Source of the DNA: Flavobacterium collinsii
GTDB lineage: Bacteria > Bacteroidota > Bacteroidia > Flavobacteriales > Flavobacteriaceae
Direction of reading: 5' to 3'
Length of the DNA stretch: 37,908 nucleotides
Assembly (NCBI RefSeq): GCF_902804485.1
Contig: NZ_CADCST010000066.1
Coordinates: 1-37,908 of the forward strand
The notes under the pieces: model-generated
Seen by the model: the letters and a program-made list of their open reading frames with translations, nothing else
What the model was told of the DNA's origin: nothing
The model's database searches: none
Translations under genes and position numbers: made by a program
In this document: one piece after another, positions 17,801-27,600 of the stretch
Layout of the letters: every line of letters starts with the position of its first letter
Numbering within the stretch: the stretch's first letter is position 1

Positions 17801-18453
17801 AATTTATTGGCAGAAAAGATGATCAGGTAAAAATTAGAGGATATCGAATAGAATTAGGAGAAATAGAACATGCCATTCTGAATCTTGAAAGGATTGAAAA
17901 TGCAGTAGTTCAGATTAGGAAGAATACGACAGGTGAAAATGATTTAGTGGCATTTATCACCGCCTCAAAAAAGCAAAAATCTTCGAAACTAAGAGCTTCC
18001 TTAAAAGAATATTTGCCGGACTACATGATACCGTCTTTTTTCATTCAGGTAGATCAGTTTAAACTAACCTCTAATGGAAAAATTGATAAAAATGATTTAG
18101 ATGCAATCGATCTTTCCACCATCGTAATTGGCGAAGAATATGTGGCACCGAGAGATGAAAATGAGGAAAATATAGCCCAGGTTTTAGCACTCCAGCTAGG
18201 AAGAAGCAAAGACAGCATCGGCGTATTTGATCACTTTTTTGACGTAGGCGCGACCTCTATACGGTTAATGACCATTGCAGGGGAGCTAAGCAGGGTATTC
18301 GGAATAGAAATAACAGTGGTAACGCTTTTTGAATACACCAATATAGATCAGCTTAATGAATACATCAAAGCACATAAAACACCTCAAATTGAAACTGAAG
18401 AAGAGGAAGACGACTTGTCGGCGGTTTTAGATGAGATGATTGATTTAATGTAA
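11884..18453 (+). CDS. NRPS2: two-module synthetase, Ser then unassigned residue
   Basis: 2,189 residues, C-A-T-C-A-T. Residues 1-60 form a TubC-like docking domain. The first C domain (HHLLLDGWS at 214, with CPAQEGILFHSL near 78) has the look of domains that follow an epimerase, as expected after D-Asp. A1 pocket DVWHVSLIDK indicates Ser. Carrier serine 1076 lies in GGHS. The second C domain has HHIISDGWS at 1260. A2 reads DAEVIGHVTK, for which I know no exact match; it agrees at seven of ten positions with the bacitracin lysine code DAESIGSVCK, and the acidic residue at position 3 would suit a basic side chain, but this is weak. The last carrier serine, S2125, sits in an unusual GATS motif, perhaps an adaptation to passing the chain to the PKS 20 bases downstream. 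The protein ends in a very acidic helix-like tail (EEEEDDLSAVLDEMIDLM). Confidence 0.95.
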   Translation: MEKFIQELKKLDLHLKINGSDLLLMGKEGKLTASELEKVKHHGNIVSFIKENKKELFDFLKTNNFRLEKANVSSIYELCPAQEGILFHSLYLSSMEEEDNSTNHSQNSVEFSSQVDAEIFKKAWQLAIENHTILRTGFIADKVKIPIQFVNKKVEVPFVDFDYSQLSEEEANEKFEAYRIKDSKKAFCLTNPPLMRITLVKFGEFKYKMIWTRHHLLLDGWSNQILIKEILTFYSQILNGITPARQKEDLFEEHIKYLKSIDSYKEKTFWKNYLSGYEQSSLIPFTSELLERNKGKGEYKRETLVFDKAYTEKIVDFSKSFQVTTNTVMQGVWAILLSKYTHLQDIILGVTVSGRPADLDYDQKLGLFINTLPLRCKFDQNENISAFFKRIQQENVVMRNFQHTAINTIKELNAIKEELFDSLWIFNNFPVAEQSSAESKELTIEDQTSLGNTNYLLTIHVVLQETLSLHFSYNGDLIDESYIKMMCTHIRVLLDQLLEGQSTISSLDILSSPEQTVLLENFNNTVVDYPTDVTLVDVFEKQVEKTPNAIALLFEDQEMTYAELNFKSNQLANYLIEKGVKPDTLIGICIERSFEMLVGILAILKAGGAYVPIDPEYPKSRIDYILEDTNTPVLLVNNVTQPLIEQSENRSIVNLEQWELLFSGYSGENVRTKLVPENLAYVIYTSGSTGVPKGVMNEHLGVVNRLFWARDYYKLSEEDVLIQKTTFSFDVSVWELLLPLQVGCKLVIAKPEGHKDSDYLIKLINKHNVSMIHFVPSMLSMFLLDPESASAVALKNVVCSGEALKTSQVIEFQKKLPQTCLSNLYGPTEAAIDVTSWIAPSGFKNTDRVLIGEPVANTQIVIVDEQMKLVPIGVIGELCIGGIQVSRGYLNLPELTKDKFIDNPYYNGRLYKTGDKAKWLADGTIEYIGRSDAQVKIRGYRIELGEIENQLQEFEDIVKAVVLVNETEAGDKQLIAYIVSRKKEELAAIKNALLDKLPEYMVPAQLLQIEKIPITNNGKLDKKALKLLNTDEIVPEEVFVAPQNETEEKVQAIWKKILEIETIGTRDNFFRLGGHSLHLMRLVNEFNKVFSVKLGLRQLYKNPTIETQALVIKASQPAVFSSIPKISEREAYPVSDAQKRLWLLSQFPEGSVAYNMPAQVTLEGKHHIADIEKAVNSVIDRHEILRTVFKVHHNGAVLQHILTTDELSFKVDFQTLSTDEAAAYIQQDSFKIYDLEKGPLLRVSVLQTEDEKYILYFNMHHIISDGWSMNVLKKDFLFYYESIKNQRNDVLPALRIQYKDYAHWQLEALENTGINEDKTFWLNKLQGDLPVLNLPSSKVRPNKKGYNGTKLLAHLGEEELSQIKAYTQTNGGSLFTFLLTTWNIMLYNYTATDDIIIGTPIAGRNHADLSDQIGFFVNTLALRNQVQPNSSFDRFYKEVIDTTLLAFEHQNYPFDRLVEDLKIKKNISRSVIFDIMLILQNAQQSREDNAKINASNIDSILDLGQTVTKFDLDINCKEFSNYLSYEISFNNDVYDKDMISALMGHYKQLVKNILKSSKLALASISYLSKEEETELLYAYNNTKEEYPVGETVMDLFNNQVQERPEAIAVIANNERLTYSELDKKSTQFAVHLIHHGVKKDTLVPICMDRSVEMIIGLIGILKAGGAYVPIDPNYPKKRIDFIIDDTNAKIIVTREKLSSLFNDFITEKNVIHIDNVLTEIQELNTDSFTAKINPEQLINVIYTSGTTGTPKGVMIEHKSILNYARWSIKKYQFSSEDNVAKYLNFAFDASAEEIYPALLSGATLNFIPENCLTDVPRLNEYLINNNISVLVLPTVMLQEFRKCNNTTLRMLIAGGEKIEDANQNNFEVFNHYGPTEATVTCLQYQLKKEGKNVFAPIGSPVDNAFVYILDTNGKLVPKGMTGELYIGGAGLSRGYLNNPILTNEKFISNPYNTAEKLYKTGDLGKRLPDGKIEFIGRKDDQVKIRGYRIELGEIEHAILNLERIENAVVQIRKNTTGENDLVAFITASKKQKSSKLRASLKEYLPDYMIPSFFIQVDQFKLTSNGKIDKNDLDAIDLSTIVIGEEYVAPRDENEENIAQVLALQLGRSKDSIGVFDHFFDVGATSIRLMTIAGELSRVFGIEITVVTLFEYTNIDQLNEYIKAHKTPQIETEEEEDDLSAVLDEMIDLM

Positions 18454-18473
18454 TTAGAAAAACTTTTTTAAAC

Positions 18474-21400
18474 ATGAAAAATACTTCAATAAAAAAAGAC
18501 ATTGCCATCATAGGGATGTCCGGAAAATTTCCAAAGTCGGAAAATATTGAGCAATTCTGGAAAAATCTGCAGGAAGGCCGTGAGATGATACATTTCTATT
18601 CTGATGAGGAACTTAAAGAGTTGGGGGTTAATATCAAAGAAAAGGATACAAACTTTGTGGGGGCCGCATCCAGAATTGATAATGCAGAATGTTTTGATTA
18701 TCAGTTTTTTGGCTACACTAAAAATGAAGCTGAAATTATGGATCCGCAAACCAGATTGCTTCATGAGCATATATGGCTGGCTCTTGAGGATTCCGGAACC
18801 AAAACTACAGATTATGGAGGAAAAATAGGTTTGTATACGGCTGTAAATGATAATTTTAACTGGAGATTACATGCTAAAGTATCGAACAATAATAAAGTTA
18901 ATCCTTTTTACGCCAATCAGTTAGCAAACAGGAGTTTTGCCAATACCTTAATTTCTTACAAGCTTAATCTGAAGGGACCAAGTCTTATTGTCGATACTGC
19001 CTGCTCCAGTTCTTTAGCTGCAGTACACCTGGCTTGTAGAAATTTATTATTAAAAGAATGCTCCATAGCTGTTACAGGTGGTGTAAAAATACTGACCAGA
19101 AAAGAAACGGGTTACAATTATGAGGAAGGAATGATCTATTCTAAAGATGGTCATTGCAGGGCATTTGATGATTCGTCATCCGGAATTGTAAATGGAGAAG
19201 GTGTTGGAATTGTAGTGCTAAAAAGACTGGAAGATGCCTTAAAAGACCGCGATAATATTTACTCGGTAATTCGCGCAACAGCCCTTAACAATGATGGAAA
19301 CCGAAAAGTAGGTTATACTGCACCCAGTGTTCAGGGACAATACGAATGTATCAATTTAGCCCATCGAATGGCAGACGTAACTCCGGAATCTATAGGATAT
19401 ATTGAGACACACGGAACCGCCACCAAATTAGGAGATCCCATAGAAATTGAAGCCTTAAACAAAGCTTTTAATTATGATACCAATCATTCTTGTGCTATTG
19501 GATCTGTGAAAACCAATATTGGCCATTTGGATTCAGCTGCGGGAATTGCCGGTTTAATTAAAGCCACAATGTCAATTCATCAGAAAAGCATACCGGAATC
19601 ATTGCATTTTGAGACCCCAAACCAACAAATAAATTTTAAAAAAGGACCATTTTTTGTCAATACAAAACTAACGGACTGGAAAACTGAAAGTCCATTGCGT
19701 GCAGGGGTTAGTGCTTTTGGCATTGGAGGGAACAATGTACATGTGGTACTGGAAGAAGCACCCGAAAGAGCCGTGTCGGAAACCAGTAATCCGTATTATT
19801 TACTTCGTTATTCCGCTAAATCGCAATGGTCATTGGATAAGTTTCAGGAAAATCTGAAGACATTTTTGGCCACAAAAGAGGATAGTAAATTGTCTGATTT
19901 AGCTTATACATTGCAAACAGGAAGAGATCATTTTAAATACAGTAGATTTCTGGTATGTGAAAGCAAAGACGATGCAATTAAAATATTGGAGAGCGAAGAT
20001 CAGGAAGGCGTATTCTCCGGAAAGTTAAAGAACGCCCAAAAAATAACCTTTATGTGTTCAGGATCCGGATCTCAATATTTAAATATGGGGAAAGACCTGT
20101 ATCGCGATAATCAGTTCTTTAGAGAATTTATCGACAAAGGTTTTGCCTTTTTGGAAAAAGAAACCGGAAAAGATTACGCGGCTATATTATTTCCGGAAAG
20201 TGATACTAAAAAACAAACGTTAGATATTAACGAAAACATGCATACACAGCCTTTAGTGTTTGTTTTTGAATATGCAATCGCTAAAACATTAATGCAATTA
20301 GGACTCAATCCGGATTATCTGATTGGCCATAGCACAGGCGAATATGTAGCGGCTTGTTTAAGCGGAATTTTCACTTTCGAAGCGGCCTTATCCCTACTGA
20401 TTAAAAGGGGAGAGTTAATGTCGGCAGCTCCAAAAGGCGGGATGCTTAGTGTAGGACTTTCAAAAGAAAAACTAACAGCTTATTTAAACAGTCAGGTAAG
20501 TATTGCAGTAATAAACTCACCGGAATCCTGCGTAGTGTCCGGGACCATTGAAGGTATCGACCAACTTAAGGATCTTTTGGAAGAGAAAGATATTGCCTGT
20601 TCCCGAATTAGAGTATCGCTTGCAGGACACTCCTTTTTGATGGATTCTATTTTAGAAGAATTTAAAGAAGTATTCTCCAATATAACTTTATCAGAACCCA
20701 AAATACCAATATTGTCCAATTACACAGGAGAAATACTTACGAATGAAGAGGCTACTTCAGTATCCTACTGGGTCAATCACCTGCGAAATACAGTTCAGTT
20801 TTCTAATGGATTACAACAATTACTGGCGATTAAGAATATGGTGTTTTTAGAAATTGGACCTGGAAATGTACTAACCAGCGTCTTCAAACAGCATAGTGAA
20901 GAAAACATACATGAGCATATTGCCCTAAATATGGTGAGGCACCCAAGCCAGGAAATAAACGACACCAGGTTTTTTCTACAGCGATTGGGAGAGCTTTGGT
21001 TTCAGGGTATTGATGTCAATTGGGAAAACTATTATGGAGATTATTTACCGAATAAAATTTCAGCTCCCGCTTATGTTTTCCACAAAACTAAGTTTTTGGT
21101 ACGTGTTAATCCTCTCGATAATTTAGATGTTACTTCAATGGGTACTGTTCAGTATAATGTGGGCGATACTCTTAAAGAAGACGAAGAAATCTACGAAGAA
21201 GACGCAGACAGGGAATTAATGAACAATCCCTACAAAGAACCTTCAACAGCTACAGAAAAAGAACTGGTAGAAATTTGGCAGGACTTTTTCAGTATCAATA
21301 AGATCGGAATTCTGGATGACTTTTTTGCTTTGGGAGGAAATTCTCTAAAAGGAGTTACCATGCTGAAGTTGATTCAGAGAACATTTGAAATCGACATCAA

Positions 21401-21521
21401 AATTAAAGACTTTTATAAAAAGTCTACCATAAAAGGACTTGCCGCCGAAATCGATTTGGCATTAAAATTTGTTACGGTTCAGGAAGAAGAAAATACGAGT
21501 AAAACCGTAATCACGATCTAA
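18474..21521 (+). CDS. Type I PKS module KS-AT-ACP without reductive domains
   Basis: 1,015 residues that would add one C2 unit to the NRPS2-bound peptide. The ketosynthase has C177 in DTACSSS, H313 in ETHGTAT and H351 in NIGHLDS, a complete triad. The acyltransferase has S620 in GHSTGEY and H719 in LAGHS. The usual malonyl (HAFH) and methylmalonyl (YASH) signature is replaced by LAGH, and the residue after the active serine is T, so the extender unit cannot be read by the common rule. The carrier serine is S957 in LGGNSLKG. There is no room for KR, DH or ER, so the new beta-carbon should stay a ketone unless an enzyme acts in trans. The N-terminus has no long docking coil. NRPS3 follows after 104 bases (to its ATG). 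Confidence 0.95.
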   Translation: MKNTSIKKDIAIIGMSGKFPKSENIEQFWKNLQEGREMIHFYSDEELKELGVNIKEKDTNFVGAASRIDNAECFDYQFFGYTKNEAEIMDPQTRLLHEHIWLALEDSGTKTTDYGGKIGLYTAVNDNFNWRLHAKVSNNNKVNPFYANQLANRSFANTLISYKLNLKGPSLIVDTACSSSLAAVHLACRNLLLKECSIAVTGGVKILTRKETGYNYEEGMIYSKDGHCRAFDDSSSGIVNGEGVGIVVLKRLEDALKDRDNIYSVIRATALNNDGNRKVGYTAPSVQGQYECINLAHRMADVTPESIGYIETHGTATKLGDPIEIEALNKAFNYDTNHSCAIGSVKTNIGHLDSAAGIAGLIKATMSIHQKSIPESLHFETPNQQINFKKGPFFVNTKLTDWKTESPLRAGVSAFGIGGNNVHVVLEEAPERAVSETSNPYYLLRYSAKSQWSLDKFQENLKTFLATKEDSKLSDLAYTLQTGRDHFKYSRFLVCESKDDAIKILESEDQEGVFSGKLKNAQKITFMCSGSGSQYLNMGKDLYRDNQFFREFIDKGFAFLEKETGKDYAAILFPESDTKKQTLDINENMHTQPLVFVFEYAIAKTLMQLGLNPDYLIGHSTGEYVAACLSGIFTFEAALSLLIKRGELMSAAPKGGMLSVGLSKEKLTAYLNSQVSIAVINSPESCVVSGTIEGIDQLKDLLEEKDIACSRIRVSLAGHSFLMDSILEEFKEVFSNITLSEPKIPILSNYTGEILTNEEATSVSYWVNHLRNTVQFSNGLQQLLAIKNMVFLEIGPGNVLTSVFKQHSEENIHEHIALNMVRHPSQEINDTRFFLQRLGELWFQGIDVNWENYYGDYLPNKISAPAYVFHKTKFLVRVNPLDNLDVTSMGTVQYNVGDTLKEDEEIYEEDADRELMNNPYKEPSTATEKELVEIWQDFFSINKIGILDDFFALGGNSLKGVTMLKLIQRTFEIDIKIKDFYKKSTIKGLAAEIDLALKFVTVQEEENTSKTVITI

Positions 21522-21625
21522 AAAGAATAAAGTCTTTTGTTTCGCTTTCAACGTAAAACCACACCACATTACTTTTTATTAATGATTTGAAGGCAACTGC
21601 TTTTGCTTCTAAAAAACACTCTGTC

Positions 21626-24600
21626 ATGGTTGATTTATTAAACGAAATACATCAGAATAATATAACACTCTCTCTGGATGGCGAAGATCTTAAACTTGGT
21701 TTTAAAGATGATGTGATTGATGAGGGTCTTATCAATAAAATAAGAAACAACAAAAAAGAAATTGTTTCATACCTGAGTAAATACACACTTCTGAATAAGG
21801 AAAGCAGGATTCCAAAAATAGAAGCCGGGGAAAGTTACGAAGTTTCTTCCAGCCAGCTTCGTATGTTATCCTCCATATTGATCGATACCGGTACCAAAGG
21901 GTATAACTATTCTGTTCCTAATGCCGTTCGTTTGCAGCAAAAAATAAACGTCTGTAATTTTAAACAGGCAGTGTACAATACGATCGATCGACATGAATCA
22001 TTGCGTACCGTATTCAGAATCGATGAAGAAGGGCGAATTAGGCAATATGTTCTCGAAAAGGAAGCCATAGATTTTCAGATTGACTTTTTGGATTTCAGGA
22101 CACTGGAAAATAAAGAAGAGCAAGTAAAAACGATCACCAAAAATGATAAAGAAAAACCTTTTAATATCGAGCACGGGCCATTATTAAGAATTAATTTGTT
22201 TCAATTAGGAGACAGTGAATTCATCTTGTATTGCAATATTCATCACGTAATAAGTGATTCCTGGTCGCTGGACGTTTTATTCAAAGATATTTTTGCTTTT
22301 TACTCCGCTCTGGAATCGGGTACTTCACATCAGCTGCCGGAGCTAAATATTCAGTATAAGGATTATGCGGCCTGGCAAAACAGGCAGCTTGCGAAAGGTC
22401 TTTTTAAGAAACAGGAAGACTATTTTAAAAAGACGTTTTCAGGAGAAATTCCCGTACTTAATTTTACCAACAATAAAACAAGGCCGGCCGAAAGAACCAT
22501 AAACGGATTTGCTCTTAAATCTTACCTTTCAAAAGAAACAACCACATTGTTTAAAACCCTTTGTGCAGATAACGGAGGAAGTGTTTTTATGGGCTTATTG
22601 GCCGTATGGAATGTACTGCTTTACAAATACACCAACAGTAAAGACATTATTATTGGTACAGCCGTAGCAGGAAGAGATCATGCCGATCTGAAAGGGCAGG
22701 TAGGGTGTTATATCAACTCATTACCATTGCGCAATACAATAGACCCTGAGCAAACTTTTAATGCCTTCTTTAATGGTGTAAAAGAAAATACCCTTGACGC
22801 TTTAGACGGTCAGTTTTATCCGTTCGACCGTCTAGTGAAACTGATAAACTATAACAGGGAAAGATCAAGATCTCCTTTATTTGATGTCATGATTTTATTG
22901 CAAAATGCACTGGACCATGGTTCTGTTATTTTGGATGAAAAACAAATAACATCCATTAGAGAAGTAGGAAAGACTTCAGCATTAACGGATCTGGATATTA
23001 ATTTTATTGAAGAGGGAGATTATTTATCCTGTCACTTAGTATACAATACAGATGTTTTTGAACCGGAATATGTGAGCGGTCTGCTGACACATTTTAAGCA
23101 GCTGACCGAGGCCATCGTTTTAAATCCGGAAACAGTAATTCAGGAACTGGAGTATTTGTCTGAAAAAGAGAAAGAACAACTCCTATTTGATTTCAACAAT
23201 ATTACACTGGAATATGCACCTGAAGAGACTTTGGTATCCCTGTTTGAGAAACAAGTAAAACAAACTCCGGATGCCATTGCCCTGGTTGCTGCCGGTAAGG
23301 AATTTACATACGTGGCTCTGGATAAAATTGCAACCAATTTTGCCCGTTATATTCAGAAAAAATATCAGCTGACAAAAGGGAGCCTGGTCGGAATACAACT
23401 AAACCGGGACGAATGGAGTGTTATCTCTATGTTGGGGATTATGAAATCAGGATGTGCTTACGTTCCTATTGCACCGGATATGCCAATTCACATAAAAGAG
23501 CATATTATTTCAGACACACAGTTAAGGTTATTGATTACGACTACTTCATACCTGTCTGACCTGGATTTTTACACGGGTGACGTAATGAAAGTAGATACCG
23601 GTTTTGATGCCGGTGATGATGAAGCAGCAGCGATTGAAGTAACCCCTTCAGATCTTGCCTATATTATCTTTACTTCCGGTTCAACCGGGCTTCCAAAAGG
23701 AGTCATGATAGAACAGGGTCAGATTGTAAATACAATACTTTCTCAAATTGATTATTTTAATTTAAACGAAAACAACCGGGGCTTGCAGTTTGCGCCTTTT
23801 TCTTTTGATGCCTCTGTATGGGAAATCTTTATGATTCTGTTATCGGGTGGAAGTCTGTATATAGTGGGTGAAGAGACACGCAAGGATGTTAGTACGCTGA
23901 CCGAATACATAAAAGAAAATAAAATCAGCATTGTTACATTACCACCTTCTTATCTGGCTTTAATGAACATTGATGCGCTACAGCAGGTCGAGCACCTGAT
24001 CACCGCTGGAGAAGCACCAGATTATGAAATTATAAAATCGTTCTTAGATTTTGGTACCTATTATAATGCTTATGGTCCTACAGAAGTTAGTATTTGCGGT
24101 ACCATATTTAAAATGCCAAAAAACAGTAAACCGGATTATGATATCATCCCTATTGGAAAACCGATATCAAATGCTAAAATTCATATTCTGGATGCAAATA
24201 ATCGATTGGTTCCTGTAGGAGTAGTTGGGGAAATATGTATTGGCGGAACAGGGGTTGGGAGAGGTTATCTCAACAGAAAAGAACTGACACAAAGTAAATT
24301 CATACCAAGTCCGTTTCATGCAACTGACAGGCTTTACAAGACCGGAGATTTAGGAAAATGGACTAAAGATGGAAATATCATTTATATCGGCCGTAACGAC
24401 GAGCAGGTAAAAATAAGAGGACATCGTGTAGAATTAAGTGCCATTGAGCATCAATTACTTTCGCATGAAAAAATAGACGAAGCTGTAGTAAATGCACAAA
24501 ATGACGAAAGGGGAAATAAAGAACTTGTGGCCTACATTGTTATGACAGCTCCGTTGAGTATAGAAGAACTAAGATCTTTTCTATCTGAAATTCTCCCGGA

Positions 24601-27600
24601 TTATATGATTCCGACCAGTTTTATCTTTTTAGATAAAATACCGCTGACGCTAAATGGGAAAGTGGATAAAAAAGCACTCGTAAAAACGGCCGGTGTAGAG
24701 TTGTATAGTGAAGTTGAATATGTAGCACCAGCTACAACCGAAGAAAAGATTCTGGTTCAGGTTTGTGAGCAGGTTTTGGATAAAAAGAACATCGGTACAA
24801 AAGACAACTTCTTCAGCTTAGGAGGAGAATCTATAAAAGCAGTCATGTTAATTGCAAGTTTAAAGCAAAAAGGATTAGTACTCAAAGTAGATCATATCCT
24901 TAGAAATCCGGTACTGGAAGATCTCGCGAAATTAATGACTTTAAATACGAGAAATATTGACCAGTCAGAAGTTATAGGCGAAATTTTACTGACACCAATT
25001 CAACATTATTTCTTTACCAATCCTGCCATTACAGAAAAACAGCATTACAATCAATCGGTTCTTCTAAAAGCAAAAAATGGAATTAATTCGGTAACACTAA
25101 TAAAGGCACTGACACAGGTTATCAATCATCATGATGCCTTGCGTATTCATTTTGAAAAAGAAAATGAAGTCTGGAAACAACAGAATCTAACCAGTGCCGC
25201 CTTTAATTTTGATATTGAACTATATGATTTAAGGGATGAGGTTGACGCACTTCCTGCTATGAAAATAATAGGAGAAGAGGTTCAGTCCGGATTTAATTTA
25301 AAAAAGGAGAGACTTATAAGAGCTGTCGTTTTTAAACTAAAAGAGGGGGACAGACTGGCTTTATTTGTTCATCATTTAATTATTGACGGAGTATCATGGC
25401 GTATATTGTTACAGGACTTATCTGAAGCATACACGCACCATGCAAAAGGAGAACTGTATCAGTTGCCATTAAAAACAGATTCGTATCAATATTGGGCGAA
25501 GGGACTGCATCAATATGCTACGGGCCCGGAATTAGCAAAGCAAAAGTTATTCTGGGAACAGCTTTGTTTGACAGATATCCCACCAATGCCTACCGATTTT
25601 GAATATACGGCTGCCGTGCACTATCACGATCAGAAAGAGAGTTTTGTATTGGATAAAGCCTATACCAATAAATTACAGACTCAGATTTCGAAACAGTACA
25701 ATATTGAAATCAATGAAGCTTTGATCACCGGTTTAGGACTCGCACTGGAAGAAGTTCTTGAAGTAAAAAGAACCGTTCTTAAAATGGAAGGCCATGGCAG
25801 GGAGGAAATTTTACCGGCCATGGACATCAGCAGAACTATTGGATGGTTTACCTCTGTTTTTCCTTTTGTTTTAGAAGTATCATCATCAGATCCTTTAGAA
25901 AACATTCTTAAAATTAAGAAAGACCTGAACGCTATACCTCAAAAAGGAATCGGATATGGAATACTTAACTTTTTGGATGAAAAATCAAATCTGGAAAAAG
26001 AGACGTGTATTGAATTTAATTATCTGGGAGATTTTGGAAACAAAGTAGGAACGAATGAAAATTCCCTTTTTGATTTCTCAACCGAATCAATCGGAGCCTC
26101 TTTCAGCGATAAAAATGGCAGCGATGCAAAATTAAGCATCAACGGAATCATTTCATCCGGACAATTAATGATCACTGTAGGGTATTCTTCTGAGGTTTAT
26201 AAAGAAGCAACAATTAAACGTCTTGTAAAAACGTATCAGACAAAACTGGAGCAAACCATTGATGACCTGATCCAATCCGAAAAAGAACCGAAAAAAACTC
26301 CAATAGCTGATTTTCAAAATGAAGCATCGGAACAATTGCAGGTTCAAAAGGAATGGCTGGATATATCAGAGAATCAGAAAAGGATTCTGCAATTCCCACA
26401 ATCACATGGAAGGTTTGGCCCGATCGTTATTTCAGATTTTGTTAAAGATAAGTTTGAAGGTACGTTCAGAGAATTTTTAGGGCTTTTCCCGTTTTTAAAT
26501 GTCAAATTCAAAAAAGATAGCGACGCTTTAATTTCTCAAAAATATGTAACCGCTCAGGAGGTGAATTTGGAGGTAAGAATCATTGAGGATTATCATGAAA
26601 CCAAAAGAGAGAAAACAGAAGCAGAACTGGATGCTTTTTTTATAAAGCCGTATGACTTGTTTGATAGTAGTAGTCTTATAAGATTGTTCGTAATAGCCGA
26701 TACCGCTGATAAAGCCTATCTTTTTGTAAGCATTCATCACGCCGTTACAGATATGTACACGAACTCGATTGTACATCAAAATCTGCAAAGTTTTTATGCT
26801 GATAAAACGATAGAAAATAAATACAAATCGAATTATGAATTTGTAGCATGGCAGAAACAATTTTTGAAATCAGAAACAGCCAGGGAGCAACGCCAATACT
26901 GGAAAGACTATTTGGATGGTTTTAGCATTACAAAACAAAATGAGGTTCAGAACGATTTTATAGAATGTGTGACGCAAAAAATGACCATTAAAGGAGAGGA
27001 TTTCCAAAAGCTAAAACAAAAAGCAGATAAGGCAGGTCTTCCCATAACAGCAGTATTTATTGCGGCACATCAAAAATTGTTAAGTAAAGCAAAGAAAAGC
27101 GATAAGCATTTACAGCTAACGATCGTCAACGGAAGAGAAGAGGTTTCGCAAGAAATTGAAGTGGATCAGATTCTGGGAGTTCTTAATAATTTTTTACCTC
27201 TGGGAGTTTTGAACCCTTCTGTTTATCAATCCAACAAAGATTTTATCCTTGCGGTATATACTGATTACATCCAATCGCGTCTTTATCAGACCATTCCTTA
27301 CGAGATTATCAGACAGGATTATAAAGAAATGGCAGCAATTGATATAGAAGCCGCGATAGGAGGGACATTTAATTATCAGGTACTTGCGAGCAAAAGAGTT
27401 GAAGATACAACTTCCGGAGCAGCAGTCACGACTTCCTATAGTAAGAATAATTTCAATACCGGTTTAGACCTTAAGTGTTTGCTTTATGAAAACGGACTAT
27501 TGTTAGACTTAACCTATCCGGTTAGCTACAGAGAAACTTCAGAACAACTGTTTGATCTCGATTTTTTCCTTAGTTCCTGTTTGCATCCGCTTTTAGAAGA

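Noticed and set aside
18604..18828. Plus-strand ORF inside the PKS gene
   Set aside because: It overlaps the conserved ketosynthase sequence in another frame and has no motif.
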